The notes beneath the pieces are model-generated. The model ran no database searches. It was not told where the DNA came from and was given only the letters and a program-made list of their open reading frames with translations. Below, one piece after another: positions 32,292 to 41,816 of a stretch of 64,000 nucleotides of DNA. The stretch is from RGIG3013 sp045538935 (GTDB lineage: Bacteria; Bacillota; Clostridia; Oscillospirales; Acutalibacteraceae): NCBI GenBank assembly GCA_045538935.1, contig JAZQEI010000004.1:9613-73612 (forward strand). The letters are read 5' to 3'. The first letter of the stretch is position 1. Every line of letters starts with the position of its first letter. The translations under genes and the position numbers were made by a program.

Positions 32292-35200
32292 ATGGCAAGA
32301 AAAATGAAAACTATGGACGGTAACAACGCTGCGGCCCACGTGTCTTATGCGTTTACAGAAGTTGCCGGTATTTACCCGATAACTCCGTCCAGCCCTATGG
32401 CAGACTATGTAGATCAGTGGTCGGCAAACGGTCTTAAGAACATTTTTGGCACAACCGTAAATGTTGTTGAGATGCAGTCTGAAGCGGGTGCTTCGGGTAC
32501 CGTTCACGGTTCACTCGCAGCAGGTGCATTAACCACCACATATACAGCTTCTCAGGGCTTATTACTTATGATTCCGAATATGTACAAAATAGCAGGTGAA
32601 TTACTACCTTGCGTTTTCCACGTTTCGGCACGTTGCGTAGCATCGCACGCACTTAACATTTTTGGCGATCATTCCGACGTTTATGCCTGCCGTCAGACAG
32701 GTTTCGCAATGCTCGCAGAAACTAACACACAAGAAGTTATGGATATCGGCGCAGTTGCTCACTTAGCATCTATTAAGAGCCGTGTTCCGTTTTTAAACTT
32801 CTTCGACGGTTTCCGTACATCTCATGAACTTCAAAAAATTGAGGTTTGGGACTTCGAAGACTTAAAAGAAATGTGCGATATGGACGCAGTTGATGCATTC
32901 CGTAAGCGTGCATTAAACCCCGAGCGCCCAGTAATGCGCGGTTCTCACGAGAACGGCGATATCTTCTTCCAACACAGAGAGGCTTGCAACCAGTATTACG
33001 ATGCAGTTCCCGCTATTGTTGAAGAATATATGGACAAGGTTAATGCTAAACTTGGCACTAACTATGGCTTGTTCAACTACTACGGCGCACCCGATGCTGA
33101 AAAGATTATAATCGCTATGGGCTCTATCTGCGACGTTGCAGAAGAAGTTATAGATTATATGACAGCTGCAGGCGAGAAGGTAGGTTTAGTAAAGGTTCGT
33201 CTTTATCGTCCTTTCTCTGCTAAGCATTTAGCAGCAGCTATTCCTGAGACCGTTAAGAAGATTGCTGTTTTAGACAGAACTAAGGAGCCCGGTGCATTAG
33301 GCGAGCCCTTATACTTAGACGTTGTTGCAGCACTTAACGCCGAGGGCAGAAACATTAAGGTTATTGGCGGTCGTTACGGCTTAGGTTCTAAAGATACTCC
33401 TCCTTCAAGCATTTTTGCAGTATACGAAGAGCTTGCTAAAGATGCTCCGAAAGCACAGTTCACCATCGGTATTAACGATGACGTAACACACCTTTCGTTA
33501 GAAGAGAAGCCCGCACCCAACACCGCAGCAGAAGGCACAATTGAATGCAAGTTCTGGGGTCTTGGCGGCGACGGTACAGTTGGTGCAAATAAGAACTCTA
33601 TTAAGATCATTGGTGACCACACCGATAAGTTTGTTCAGGCTTACTTCCAGTATGACTCTAAGAAGACCGGCGGTATTACTGTATCGCACCTTCGTTTTGG
33701 CGACAAGCCCATTAAGAGTCCTTACTACATTAATAAAGCTGACTTCGTTGCTTGCCACAACCCCTCTTATGTAATTAAGGGTTACAAGATGGTTAACGAC
33801 GTTAAGCCCGGCGGTGTATTCTTAATTAACTGCCAGTGGACTGCAGAAGAGTTAAATGCTCATATGCCTGCAGAAGCTAAGCAGTATATTGCTAAGAATA
33901 ACATTCAGCTTTACACAGTTAACGCTATTGACCTTGCTGCACAAATTGGTATGGGCAAGCGTACAAACACAATTTTACAGGCTGCATTCTTTGCACTTGC
34001 AAAGGTTATGCCTATTGAACAAGCTGTTCAGTACATGAAGGACGCTGCAACAAGATCTTACCTCAAAAAAGGTCAAGACGTTGTTGATATGAACCACAAG
34101 GCTATTGATGCAGGTGTTAGCGCATTCGTTAAGATTGACGCACCTGCTGACTGGGCAAACGCTACCGACAATGCTGCTGCTGAGGTTGAAAATGGTCCTG
34201 CAAAGCTTGTTAAGATGGTAGACAACATTATGAAGCCCGTTGCTAAGATGGACGGTGACTCTTTACCGGTTTCTGTATTCGTTGACCATGCAGACGGTAC
34301 ATTCGAGCAAGGCGCTTCTGCATATGAAAAGCGCGGCGTTGCAGTATTAGTTCCTGAATGGAATCCTGATACTTGCGCTAAGTGTAACAAGTGCTCGTTT
34401 GTATGTCCTCATGCTACAATTCGTCCTTTCGCTATGGATGAAAATGAAGTAGCTAACGCTCCTGCAAACTTAAAGAAGGCTCCGAAGCCTATTGTTAAAA
34501 CAGAATACACCTATACTCTTGCAGTATCTCCTATGGACTGTATGGGTTGCGGCGTTTGTATTGGAGAATGTCCGACTAACTCGCTTAAGATGGTATCTCG
34601 CGAGTCTCAGGAAGACCAACAGGCAGTGTTCGATTACTGCGTAGCAAACGTAACCGAAAAGGCAGAAACTACAGCTGTAATGAACGTAATCTCCAGCCAG
34701 TACAAAAAGCCATTACTCGAGTTCTCGGGCTCTTGCGCAGGTTGTGCAGAAACAGCTTATGCTCGCTTAGTAACTCAGTTATTCGGCGACCGTATGTATA
34801 TCTCTAACGCAACAGGTTGTTCGTCCATTTGGGGCGGTCCTGCTGCTACATCGCCTTACACAACAAATGCTGAAGGCCATGGTCCTGCTTGGGCTAACTC
34901 GCTATTCGAAGATAACGCTGAGCATGGTCTTGGTATGTACTTAGGCCAAAAGGCTATAAGAGACAGACTTATTGCACAAGTTAAGGAGATGGCAGAGTCT
35001 GATAAGGCTTCTGATTCCTTTAAGGCAGCAGCTGAGAAGTATTTAGCAACCGTTAACGACGGTAACGCAAATGCTGAGGCTACAAAGGCTCTTATTCCTG
35101 AACTTGAAAAGGCAGCAGCTGAGGGTTGTCCTGTAGCTCCCGCTGTTTTAGCTGATAAAGAATACTTATCTAAGAAGTCTGTTTGGATCTTCGGTGGTGA

Positions 35201-35837
35201 CGGTTGGGCATACGACATCGGCTTCGGCGGTGTTGACCATGTTCTTGCCAGTGGCAACGATGTAAACATTATGGTATTCGATACCGAAGTTTACTCTAAC
35301 ACAGGCGGTCAGGCATCTAAGGCTTCTCAAATTGGTCAGGTTGCTCAGTTCGCAGCAGCTGGTAAGGCTATTGCTAAGAAGTCTTTAGCAGAAATCGCTA
35401 TGTCTTACGGTTACATCTATGTAGCACAAATTGCTATGGGTGCTGATATGAACCAGACCTTAAAGGCTATTGCAGAAGCAGAAGCATATCCGGGTCCGTC
35501 GCTCATTATTGGTTACGCACCTTGCGAGATGCACTCTATTAAGGGCGGTATGGTTAACTGTCAGAAAGAAATGAAGAAGGCCGTTGCTTGCGGTTACTGG
35601 AATATGTTCCGCTTTAATCCTGCACTTAAAGAGCAGGGCAAGAACCCCTTCTCGCTCGACAGCAAGCCTGCATCTGCTGATTATAAGGAGTTCATCCTTG
35701 GCGAAGCAAGATATGCATCTTTAACACGTGCATTCCCCGAAAGAGCAGAAGAGCTCTTTGACAAGGCTGCAGCAAACGCAACCGAGCAGAGAAAGCATCT
35801 TGAAAAGCTTGTTGAGCTTTACGGCAAACAAGACTAA
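32292..35837 (+). CDS. nifJ: Pyruvate:ferredoxin (flavodoxin) oxidoreductase
   Basis: An 1181-residue single-chain PFOR, full length, which oxidatively decarboxylates pyruvate to acetyl-CoA and reduces ferredoxin: the central enzyme of clostridial energy metabolism. Domain I begins AAAHVSYAFTEVAGIYPITP. A two-cluster ferredoxin domain has CAKCNKCSFVCP (first Cys at 695) and CMGCGVCIGECP (first Cys at 750). The TPP domain includes SGSCAGCAETAYARL and GGDGWAYDIGFGG. Codon choice is noticeably different from neighbours, with more AAG and C-ending codons, as expected of a highly expressed gene. Monocistronic with a strong terminator. Confidence 0.97.
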   Translation: MARKMKTMDGNNAAAHVSYAFTEVAGIYPITPSSPMADYVDQWSANGLKNIFGTTVNVVEMQSEAGASGTVHGSLAAGALTTTYTASQGLLLMIPNMYKIAGELLPCVFHVSARCVASHALNIFGDHSDVYACRQTGFAMLAETNTQEVMDIGAVAHLASIKSRVPFLNFFDGFRTSHELQKIEVWDFEDLKEMCDMDAVDAFRKRALNPERPVMRGSHENGDIFFQHREACNQYYDAVPAIVEEYMDKVNAKLGTNYGLFNYYGAPDAEKIIIAMGSICDVAEEVIDYMTAAGEKVGLVKVRLYRPFSAKHLAAAIPETVKKIAVLDRTKEPGALGEPLYLDVVAALNAEGRNIKVIGGRYGLGSKDTPPSSIFAVYEELAKDAPKAQFTIGINDDVTHLSLEEKPAPNTAAEGTIECKFWGLGGDGTVGANKNSIKIIGDHTDKFVQAYFQYDSKKTGGITVSHLRFGDKPIKSPYYINKADFVACHNPSYVIKGYKMVNDVKPGGVFLINCQWTAEELNAHMPAEAKQYIAKNNIQLYTVNAIDLAAQIGMGKRTNTILQAAFFALAKVMPIEQAVQYMKDAATRSYLKKGQDVVDMNHKAIDAGVSAFVKIDAPADWANATDNAAAEVENGPAKLVKMVDNIMKPVAKMDGDSLPVSVFVDHADGTFEQGASAYEKRGVAVLVPEWNPDTCAKCNKCSFVCPHATIRPFAMDENEVANAPANLKKAPKPIVKTEYTYTLAVSPMDCMGCGVCIGECPTNSLKMVSRESQEDQQAVFDYCVANVTEKAETTAVMNVISSQYKKPLLEFSGSCAGCAETAYARLVTQLFGDRMYISNATGCSSIWGGPAATSPYTTNAEGHGPAWANSLFEDNAEHGLGMYLGQKAIRDRLIAQVKEMAESDKASDSFKAAAEKYLATVNDGNANAEATKALIPELEKAAAEGCPVAPAVLADKEYLSKKSVWIFGGDGWAYDIGFGGVDHVLASGNDVNIMVFDTEVYSNTGGQASKASQIGQVAQFAAAGKAIAKKSLAEIAMSYGYIYVAQIAMGADMNQTLKAIAEAEAYPGPSLIIGYAPCEMHSIKGGMVNCQKEMKKAVACGYWNMFRFNPALKEQGKNPFSLDSKPASADYKEFILGEARYASLTRAFPERAEELFDKAAANATEQRKHLEKLVELYGKQD

Positions 35838-35863
35838 TTTCAAAGTTAGCTAAATAAACAAAA

Positions 35864-35898
35864 TAAAAACGGAGTGTCGAAAGACACTCCGTTTTTGC
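35864..35898 (+). terminator. Rho-independent terminator after PFOR
   Basis: AAAACGGAGTGTC, loop GAAA, GACACTCCGTTTTT. A stable GNRA-capped stem. Confidence 0.93.
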
Positions 35899-36036
35899 GT
35901 TATAAATCTATAACATAATTACTAAAAATAACCATTGTTAATTAGCGGTGTATATAAAAGTTATTTAAACTTATTGAAAAAAACAAAAAAGTATACTACA
36001 ATAAATTAAAAAAGAAAAATTATAGAGTTAAACCGA

Positions 36037-36111
36037 GAACACAGGGGACGGTTCTGTGTGTTCCGGAACTTGGGATATATCGGAGAACACAGAGGACGGT
36101 TCTGTGTGTTC
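36037..36111. repeat. Two GGGGACGGTTCT-type palindromic repeats, left side
   Basis: Two 27-nt copies at 36037-36063 and 36085-36111, differing at one base. Each has GAACACAG on the left and CTGTGTGTTC on the right of the core GGGGACGGTT (GAGGACGGTT in the second), so each can form an imperfect hairpin. They lie between the PFOR terminator and the small orphan gene. Similar elements occur as dispersed repeats in Clostridia and are thought to be moved by Y1-type (RAYT) transposases; that link is from general knowledge, and no such transposase is here. Confidence 0.75.
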
Positions 36112-36147
36112 TGCCAGCATATTAATAAAAATCAATGAGGAGTGACC

Positions 36148-36858
36148 ATGATGAATTCAAAAATTGAGAAATTACTTTTTGGAGTACTTTGGTATATTAA
36201 TTTAATAGGCCTTAGATTATTAATACCGATACAAAAGATTGATTATAAAATTACAGCGCAGTTTCTTATAATAAGTTTTGCGCTTACATCGCTTATGTTT
36301 TTTATATATTCAAAGATACGAAACAATAAAATCATGAAAACAGTAACGATATATAATAAAAACAATGAGTTTGATGTATGTCTTTCTTACTTAGATAAAA
36401 AAATTACAAAATACAAAAAATTGGATTGGCTACAATATGAAAGAATTTTAGTAATGGCTATGAAAGGTGATGTTTTAGGATTCAAGGCGGCTACAGAACA
36501 ATTAAAAATAAGACCTCACAAAGCCGACGGCCGTTTAGAAATTATACAGAAATTTGATTTTTTGTATCAGATATTATTTGATAATTCAACCGAACAAATT
36601 ACCTATAACAAAACAAATTTAGTTATAGATAATTTGATAAATTTACTTATCAATAAAAACGATATGGAATCGGATGAGGTTATTTCTGCGGCATTATTGA
36701 TTTATAGTTCCGAACAATTGCTTTACAAAAGTATTGCGGCGACAATTTTATCTAAAGAGTATTTAGAGAAAGATATCAATACATCTAATTTGTATTTAAG
36801 TAAAGCTAAAGAGTTGGCACCATCTCAAGATATAATTCATTGGGTTAATAACCAGTAA
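36148..36858 (+). CDS. Uncharacterised membrane-anchored protein
   Basis: A 236-residue protein I do not recognise. Two N-terminal hydrophobic segments (about 8-25 and 33-51) are followed by a basic stretch and a roughly 180-residue cytoplasmic helical region with TPR-like spacing (IYNKNNEFDVCLSYLDKKI, YLSKAKELAPSQ at the end). The ATG at 36148 has GAGGAG upstream; GTG at 36142 would lie inside that site. AT content is higher than in the neighbours, and the gene is bracketed on both sides by GGGGACGGTTCT repeats, so it may be a recently acquired or mobile cargo gene. Confidence 0.65.
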   Translation: MMNSKIEKLLFGVLWYINLIGLRLLIPIQKIDYKITAQFLIISFALTSLMFFIYSKIRNNKIMKTVTIYNKNNEFDVCLSYLDKKITKYKKLDWLQYERILVMAMKGDVLGFKAATEQLKIRPHKADGRLEIIQKFDFLYQILFDNSTEQITYNKTNLVIDNLINLLINKNDMESDEVISAALLIYSSEQLLYKSIAATILSKEYLEKDINTSNLYLSKAKELAPSQDIIHWVNNQ

Positions 36859-36868
36859 CTGTAACATA

Positions 36869-36930
36869 AGACAGTAAGGCAGGGGACGGTTCTCTGTCTC
36901 ATAAGGCAGGGGACGGTTCTGTGTGTTCTG
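36869..36930. repeat. Two GGGGACGGTTCT-type repeats, right side
   Basis: Copy 3 (36869-36900) has left arm AGACAG and right arm CTGTCT around the core; copy 4 (36904-36930) has the left flank of copy 3 (TAAGGCAG) but the right flank of copies 1 and 2 (CTGTGTGTTC). The core AGGGGACGGTTCT is invariant. Copy 4 therefore looks like a recombinant. Confidence 0.75.
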
Positions 36931-36938
36931 AACAAAAC

Positions 36939-36978
36939 AAAAAGCTTATCGGCTAACACCGATAAGCTTTTTTTATTT
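36939..36978. terminator. Bidirectional terminator
   Basis: AAAAAGCTTATCGG, loop CTAACA, CCGATAAGCTTTTTTT. Poly-A on the left and poly-T on the right make it usable by both the orphan gene (+) and the GH13 operon (-). Confidence 0.88.
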
Positions 36979-38826
36979 TTGCGATAGTACCGTTATTCCC
37001 ATACTGTCTACTAAAACCTTATTATCGTTTGGCTCATTGCCCATAAGGGTGGTAGGGATGGTGAATGAATTTGGTAAGGGAAGCGTTACCGCAAAATCGT
37101 TGCGGTTTACGGCAATAAATACTGTGTTGGTTTCGTTTTGCCTTATAAAGTTTACAACACCAAAGTCACTTGGTAGCGGTATAAATTTACCACCGTTAAA
37201 GGCAGAGTTAGAAGTTCTTATTTTACCGAGTTCTTTATAAAACTCTAAAAGCTCGGTGTTTTCATTGCCCCAAGGGTAAGTAGCGCGGCAGAACGGGTCG
37301 GCGCCGCCAGTAACGCCGGCTTCATCACCGTAAAATAGTGACGGCACACCGGGTATGGTGTACTGTAAAGTGGCGGCAAGCTTAAGGCGTTTTACACCTA
37401 AAGCGTATTGCTCGGCGGTTAAATTAAAGTCGGCTTGCTCGGCTCTTGCTTTGGGGATATAATCTGCACCAAGCACGGTTAAAATACGCGCGGTATCGTG
37501 GGTGCCTATGTGATTCATAAGCATATTTACGCTATGCGGTGGGTAATTTTCTAAAATATCGAGTACCAAATCTATAAAATCGCGCGAGTTACCGCCCTTA
37601 ACAAAGTTTATTATGCCGTTTGCAAAGGGGTAATTCATAACAGAATCTAACTGTTTGCCGAGTAAAAATCTGCGGCGGTATGAATAACTTATTTTGTTTG
37701 TGGCGTCCTCCCAAACCTCACCAAGCAAATATGCGTTGGGTTTTTCGGTTTTTATGGCGGTTTTAATTTTATCTAAAAATTCATCGGGTAGTTCATCGGC
37801 AACGTCAAGCCGCCAACCGTCTGCGCCAAGGCGAAGCCACTTTTTTAAAATGCCGTTTTCACCGGTTATATATTCGGTGAATTTTTCATCGTTTTCTATA
37901 ACCTCGGGCAAAGTGGGTACACCCCACCAACTGTGGTAGTCGTTTGGCCAGTTGTTAAATTTATACCAACTGTAAAACTCAGAGTCTTTAGAGTTATATG
38001 CGCCGTTTCCACTATAGCGCGAATATTTGTTAAAGTAAATACTGTCATCACCCGTATGCGAGAAAACGCCGTCTAAAACAATATGCATACCACGTTTTTT
38101 AGCGGCTTTACATAAATTAACAAAATCTTGCTCTGTACCGAGTAAAGAATCTATTTTTGTATAGTCGGCGGTGTTGTAGCGGTGGTTAGAGTGAGCCTCG
38201 AATATTGGGTTTAGGTAAATGCAGTTTACACCCAAACTTTTTATATAATCGAGTTTTTGCTCTATACCTTTTAAATCGCCACCGTAGTAGTCGTTACAAA
38301 GCGAACATACCCCATTATTTTGGCGGTGTTCGGGGATTTTTGACCAGTCCTCACACAAATATCGGTCGGTTGGTACACCCTTTTTCTCACTACCTGAGTT
38401 AAAAAAGCGGTCGGGGAAAATTTGGTATATTATGCCGCCACCTAGCCACTCTGGCTGGTCAGCAGTTTCTTCATATACAGTTATTTGCCATGCGCCGCCA
38501 TCAGAAGATACATAACCTAAAGAATGGTCAAATTTTGTTACAAAAAACTCACCGTGCTGTGAAGTATACCTAAATTTATACCAATAAAGCCCTACATCAA
38601 GAGAAATTTCGCAAGAATAAAACCTATAATCCTCCAGCCATTCACCCGGCTCTAATTTAATTTCTTTTACAGAATGGTCAATATCTGACTCTAAAATTAA
38701 AAACGCATCAAAGCATAAAGCATCTTTATGCAACAATAGCCGTAGCCGCAGATTTTCACCTGCAGCGACGGCTGTTTGTTTTGATTTATATAAAGAATTT
38801 TTAGAATCAAACGGGAAGTATTGCAT
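36973..38826 (-). CDS. GH13 alpha-glycosidase (neopullulanase/cyclomaltodextrinase-like)
   Basis: A 617-residue alpha-amylase family enzyme acting on alpha-1,4 glucans, maltodextrins or pullulan. An N-terminal beta domain (about 1-120) precedes the barrel. Catalytic motifs: GWRLDVADE (nucleophile Asp), LLGEVWED (acid/base Glu) and IGTHDT (third Asp), plus HIVLDGVFSHTG. No signal peptide, so cytosolic. It starts 12 bases after the glycogen phosphorylase stop, so the two form one operon for glycogen or maltodextrin breakdown. ATG at 38826 behind AAGG. Confidence 0.9.
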   Translation of the reverse strand: MQYFPFDSKNSLYKSKQTAVAAGENLRLRLLLHKDALCFDAFLILESDIDHSVKEIKLEPGEWLEDYRFYSCEISLDVGLYWYKFRYTSQHGEFFVTKFDHSLGYVSSDGGAWQITVYEETADQPEWLGGGIIYQIFPDRFFNSGSEKKGVPTDRYLCEDWSKIPEHRQNNGVCSLCNDYYGGDLKGIEQKLDYIKSLGVNCIYLNPIFEAHSNHRYNTADYTKIDSLLGTEQDFVNLCKAAKKRGMHIVLDGVFSHTGDDSIYFNKYSRYSGNGAYNSKDSEFYSWYKFNNWPNDYHSWWGVPTLPEVIENDEKFTEYITGENGILKKWLRLGADGWRLDVADELPDEFLDKIKTAIKTEKPNAYLLGEVWEDATNKISYSYRRRFLLGKQLDSVMNYPFANGIINFVKGGNSRDFIDLVLDILENYPPHSVNMLMNHIGTHDTARILTVLGADYIPKARAEQADFNLTAEQYALGVKRLKLAATLQYTIPGVPSLFYGDEAGVTGGADPFCRATYPWGNENTELLEFYKELGKIRTSNSAFNGGKFIPLPSDFGVVNFIRQNETNTVFIAVNRNDFAVTLPLPNSFTIPTTLMGNEPNDNKVLVDSMGITVLSQK

Positions 38827-38838
38827 ATACTGTCAACC

Positions 38839-41244
38839 TTATTCTACCTTGGTAATACCCCAAATGTTGTTTGCATAATCGGAAATAGATCTGTCTGCCG
38901 CAAATATGCCAGACTCGGCAATGTTTACGAGTGACATTTTATTCCAAGCGGTTTTGTCTGCATACAATGCATCGGCCTTTTTGTGAGCCGAGCAGTAATC
39001 GGCATAATCTGCAAGAGCCATATAATAGTCGGTGTTGCGCAAAATATTTGCAATATCTGCAAATGATTTACCGCCAAAGCCCTTGGTTAAAAAGTCGAGA
39101 ACCTTTTTAAGATCTGCATTATTCTCAATATAGTGCGACGGATTATAGCCGCGTTTACGAAGCGCCATAACCTCGTTTGTTTGCATACCAAAAATAATGA
39201 TGTTTTCATCGCCTACGGCCTTATGAATTTCTACATTAGCACCGTCTTCGGTACCAAGGGTTATTGCGCCGTTCATCATAAGTTTCATATTGCCGGTACC
39301 ACTGGCCTCGGTAGAGGCAAGGGATATTTGCTCGCTTATATTAGCGGCAGGTATCATAAGTTCGGCAAGGGTTACGCGGTAATCTTCTAAGAATAATACC
39401 TTTAATTTGCCCTTTGTAAGCGGGTTAGAATCTATTTCTTTTGCAAGGGCGCTAATCATTTCAATTATCTGCTTTGCAAGAATATAACCCGGAGCTGCCT
39501 TTGCACCGAAAATATAGGTTTTAGGTGTAAATGGCGCGTTAGGATTTTCTAGAATATACAAATAATCGGATATAATATGAAGCGCGTTAAGGTGCTGACG
39601 CTTATATTCGTGTAAGCGTTTTACTTGCATATCGAAAATAGATTCGGGGTCTAATTCAATACCGCTTGTTGCCTTTAAATAGTTTGACAAACGCACCTTG
39701 TTGTTATACTTGATTTGTCCCAAACGATCTAAAACAGTGGCATCGTCTTTGTAATTATTAAGCTTTGCAAGGTTTGATGCATCCATTATAAACTCATCGC
39801 CAATAAGTTCACATAAAAAGCTTGATAATTCGGGGTTGGCCTGATTAAGCCAACGGCGGTGTGCAATGCCGTTTGTAACGTTGGTGAATTTGTTGGGCTC
39901 TAACTTATAATAATCGTTAAAGAGTGAGTCTGTTAAAATTTTGCTGTGTAATTTAGATACACCGTTTACTGTGTGGCAAGTAGCAACGCAAAGGTTTGCC
40001 ATTCTTACAACGCCGTTTTGAATAATAGCGGTGCGCTCTACTAAGTTGCGGTCACCGGTTTGCTCAAATACTTGGTTTCTGTAACGGCGGTCAATTTCGC
40101 AAACTATCTGATAAATTCTGGGTAGTCTGTCTTTAAATAAGCCTATTGGCCAGCATTCTAAAGCCTCCATCATAACGGTATGGTTGGTGTATGCTGTGGT
40201 GCGGCTTACAATATCAAATGCCTTTTCCCAAGAATATCCGCATTCGTCAAGCAAGTGGCGCATAAGCTCGGGGATAGATAGGGCAGGGTGTGTATCGTTA
40301 ATATGAATTGCTACCTTTTCGGGTAGATTATCTAGCGTGTTATACTGTCTTAAATGACGTGCCAAAATGTCTTGAATAGAGGCGGATACCAAGAAATACT
40401 GTTGACGAAGTCTTAAGGATTTACCCTCCATATGATTATCCTCGGGGTATAAAACCTTACTTATAGACTCGCACATGGCCTTTTGTTCCATTGCTTTTAC
40501 ATAGTCGCCCTGATTAAATGCTGACATATTAATGTCGCTAGATTCAGCACTCCAAAGACGCAAAGCGTTAACCGTTTTACCGTCTTTACCTGCAACCATA
40601 AGGTCGTATGGCATAGCGTGAACAGTTGTGTAGTCGGTATGCTCTATGTGGTGGAAGTTGCCGTCCCAAGATTCTTTTATTTGGCCATCGAACTTAACAT
40701 CAACTGCAGAGGCCGGGCGCGGAACAAGCCACACGCTGCCACCCGGTAGCCAAAAGTCAGGCATTTCGGTCTGCCAACCGTCAACAATCTTTTGACGGAA
40801 TATACCAAACTCGTATTTAATGCAGTAGCCCATTGCGGGGTACGAACCGGTAGATAGTCCGTCTAAAAAACAGGCTGCTAAACGACCCAAACCGCCGTTG
40901 CCGAGGCCTGCATCGGGTTCGCACTCATATAAATTATCTAGCTTTACGTCGAATTTCTTTAAAGCCTTGGCCATTGCTTTATCAAGATCTAAATTAAAAA
41001 GGTTGTTCTTTAAAGAGCGACCCATTAAAAATTCCATACTCAAATAGTATATGGTCTTTTTTTCTTGCTCGCTTGTTGCTTTTCTAAACTTGGTGCGGCG
41101 TTCAGACATAATGTCGTTAATAACCAGCACACATGCTTTGTAAAAAAGCTCATCAGATGCATGCTCGGGCAGAACACCAAAGTTGTGCGAGAGCTTTTTT
41201 TCTATCATAGATGACAAAACTGCGGGAGTATAGTTTTGAGCCAT
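38839..41244 (-). CDS. glgP: Glycogen/maltodextrin phosphorylase
   Basis: An 801-residue GT35 phosphorylase releasing glucose-1-phosphate from alpha-1,4 glucans. Recognisable segments: YYLSMEFLMGRSLKNNL at the N-terminus, EPDAGLGNGGLGRLAACFLD, INDTHPALSIPELMR, VKRLHEYKRQHLNAL, and the PLP lysine motif EASGTGNMKLMMNGA. Length and motifs are complete. ATG at 41244 behind AAGGAG. Promoter at 41297-41325. First gene of the glgP-GH13 operon. Confidence 0.95.
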   Translation of the reverse strand: MAQNYTPAVLSSMIEKKLSHNFGVLPEHASDELFYKACVLVINDIMSERRTKFRKATSEQEKKTIYYLSMEFLMGRSLKNNLFNLDLDKAMAKALKKFDVKLDNLYECEPDAGLGNGGLGRLAACFLDGLSTGSYPAMGYCIKYEFGIFRQKIVDGWQTEMPDFWLPGGSVWLVPRPASAVDVKFDGQIKESWDGNFHHIEHTDYTTVHAMPYDLMVAGKDGKTVNALRLWSAESSDINMSAFNQGDYVKAMEQKAMCESISKVLYPEDNHMEGKSLRLRQQYFLVSASIQDILARHLRQYNTLDNLPEKVAIHINDTHPALSIPELMRHLLDECGYSWEKAFDIVSRTTAYTNHTVMMEALECWPIGLFKDRLPRIYQIVCEIDRRYRNQVFEQTGDRNLVERTAIIQNGVVRMANLCVATCHTVNGVSKLHSKILTDSLFNDYYKLEPNKFTNVTNGIAHRRWLNQANPELSSFLCELIGDEFIMDASNLAKLNNYKDDATVLDRLGQIKYNNKVRLSNYLKATSGIELDPESIFDMQVKRLHEYKRQHLNALHIISDYLYILENPNAPFTPKTYIFGAKAAPGYILAKQIIEMISALAKEIDSNPLTKGKLKVLFLEDYRVTLAELMIPAANISEQISLASTEASGTGNMKLMMNGAITLGTEDGANVEIHKAVGDENIIIFGMQTNEVMALRKRGYNPSHYIENNADLKKVLDFLTKGFGGKSFADIANILRNTDYYMALADYADYCSAHKKADALYADKTAWNKMSLVNIAESGIFAADRSISDYANNIWGITKVE

Positions 41245-41296
41245 AAAATAATCTCCTTAAAATAAGAATATTTACCAAATTATTATTTACATATAT

Positions 41297-41325
41297 ATAA
41301 TACCTTATTCTTGTAATTATTTCAA
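41297..41325 (-). promoter_or_regulatory. Promoter for the glgP operon
   Basis: Minus strand: TTGAAA (41325-41320), 17-nt spacer, TATTAT (41302-41297). About 50 nt of leader to the ATG. The rest of 41326-41450 is AT-rich and I see nothing else in it. Confidence 0.65.
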
Positions 41326-41452
41326 GTACTACTTTAACTTAAATTTGTGCAAATATTTGTATAAAACATACAAATGTAGTTTACATAATCTTACGAAAGT
41401 TAATAAAATTTATCAAAACACACAAAATAACGCGAGGTTTAGTATATAGATG

Positions 41453-41484
41453 AATAAAAAAATTGCGCCGTTTATACGGCGCAA
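41453..41484 (-). terminator. Terminator of the 49-residue protein gene
   Basis: Minus strand: TTGCGCCG, loop TATAAA, CGGCGCAA followed by TTTTTTTATT. Strong stem and T tract. Confidence 0.85.
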
Positions 41485-41505
41485 CAATTTAAAACTAACA
41501 AAAAA

Positions 41506-41655
41506 TTATTCTTCAGGCTCGCATTCGCATTCAATATAACCATCAACCGGCTTTTCTTTGTTTAAAACACGGTCAATAATAACTGCAACGCCTGCTGCAA
41601 TAGAAACAGCTGCAACAATACCGGTTATAATCCATAAAACATGCTTTGCTTTCAT
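41506..41655 (-). CDS. 49-residue single-pass membrane protein
   Basis: A short gene below usual length cut-offs. Translation begins MKAKHVLWIITGIVAAVSI, has one hydrophobic segment (about 6-28), then a charged tail ending in an acidic, Cys-containing motif (YIECECEPEE). An AAGGTGG ribosome site is six to seven bases before the ATG, an exact consensus promoter lies upstream, and a strong terminator follows, so this is a complete independent transcription unit. I know no function. The ECEC tail could bind metal, but that is a guess. Confidence 0.8.
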   Translation of the reverse strand: MKAKHVLWIITGIVAAVSIAAGVAVIIDRVLNKEKPVDGYIECECEPEE

Positions 41656-41689
41656 AATCTAACCACCTTGTAAAAATTTTCACATACAA

Positions 41690-41718
41690 ATTATACTATA
41701 AAAACCACCGTTTGTCAA
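41690..41718 (-). promoter_or_regulatory. Perfect consensus promoter for the 49-residue protein
   Basis: Minus strand: TTGACA (41718-41713), 17-nt spacer, TATAAT (41695-41690), 34 bases before the ATG. Confidence 0.85.
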
Positions 41719-41816
41719 CGGGATAGATTTTTCTTACAAAAAATTAAAATAATAGTGGTGATATTAAATATTATGTGATATAATTATATAAATATAAAAA
41801 TTTTCTGGAGAAAACC

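Noticed and set aside
34856..35269. 137-codon minus-strand frame inside PFOR
   Set aside because: Antisense shadow caused by the biased codon use of a highly expressed gene.
36037..36930. Possible CRISPR array from four repeats
   Set aside because: Spacing is irregular, a gene lies between them, repeats are imperfect palindromes with varying flanks, and no cas gene is present.
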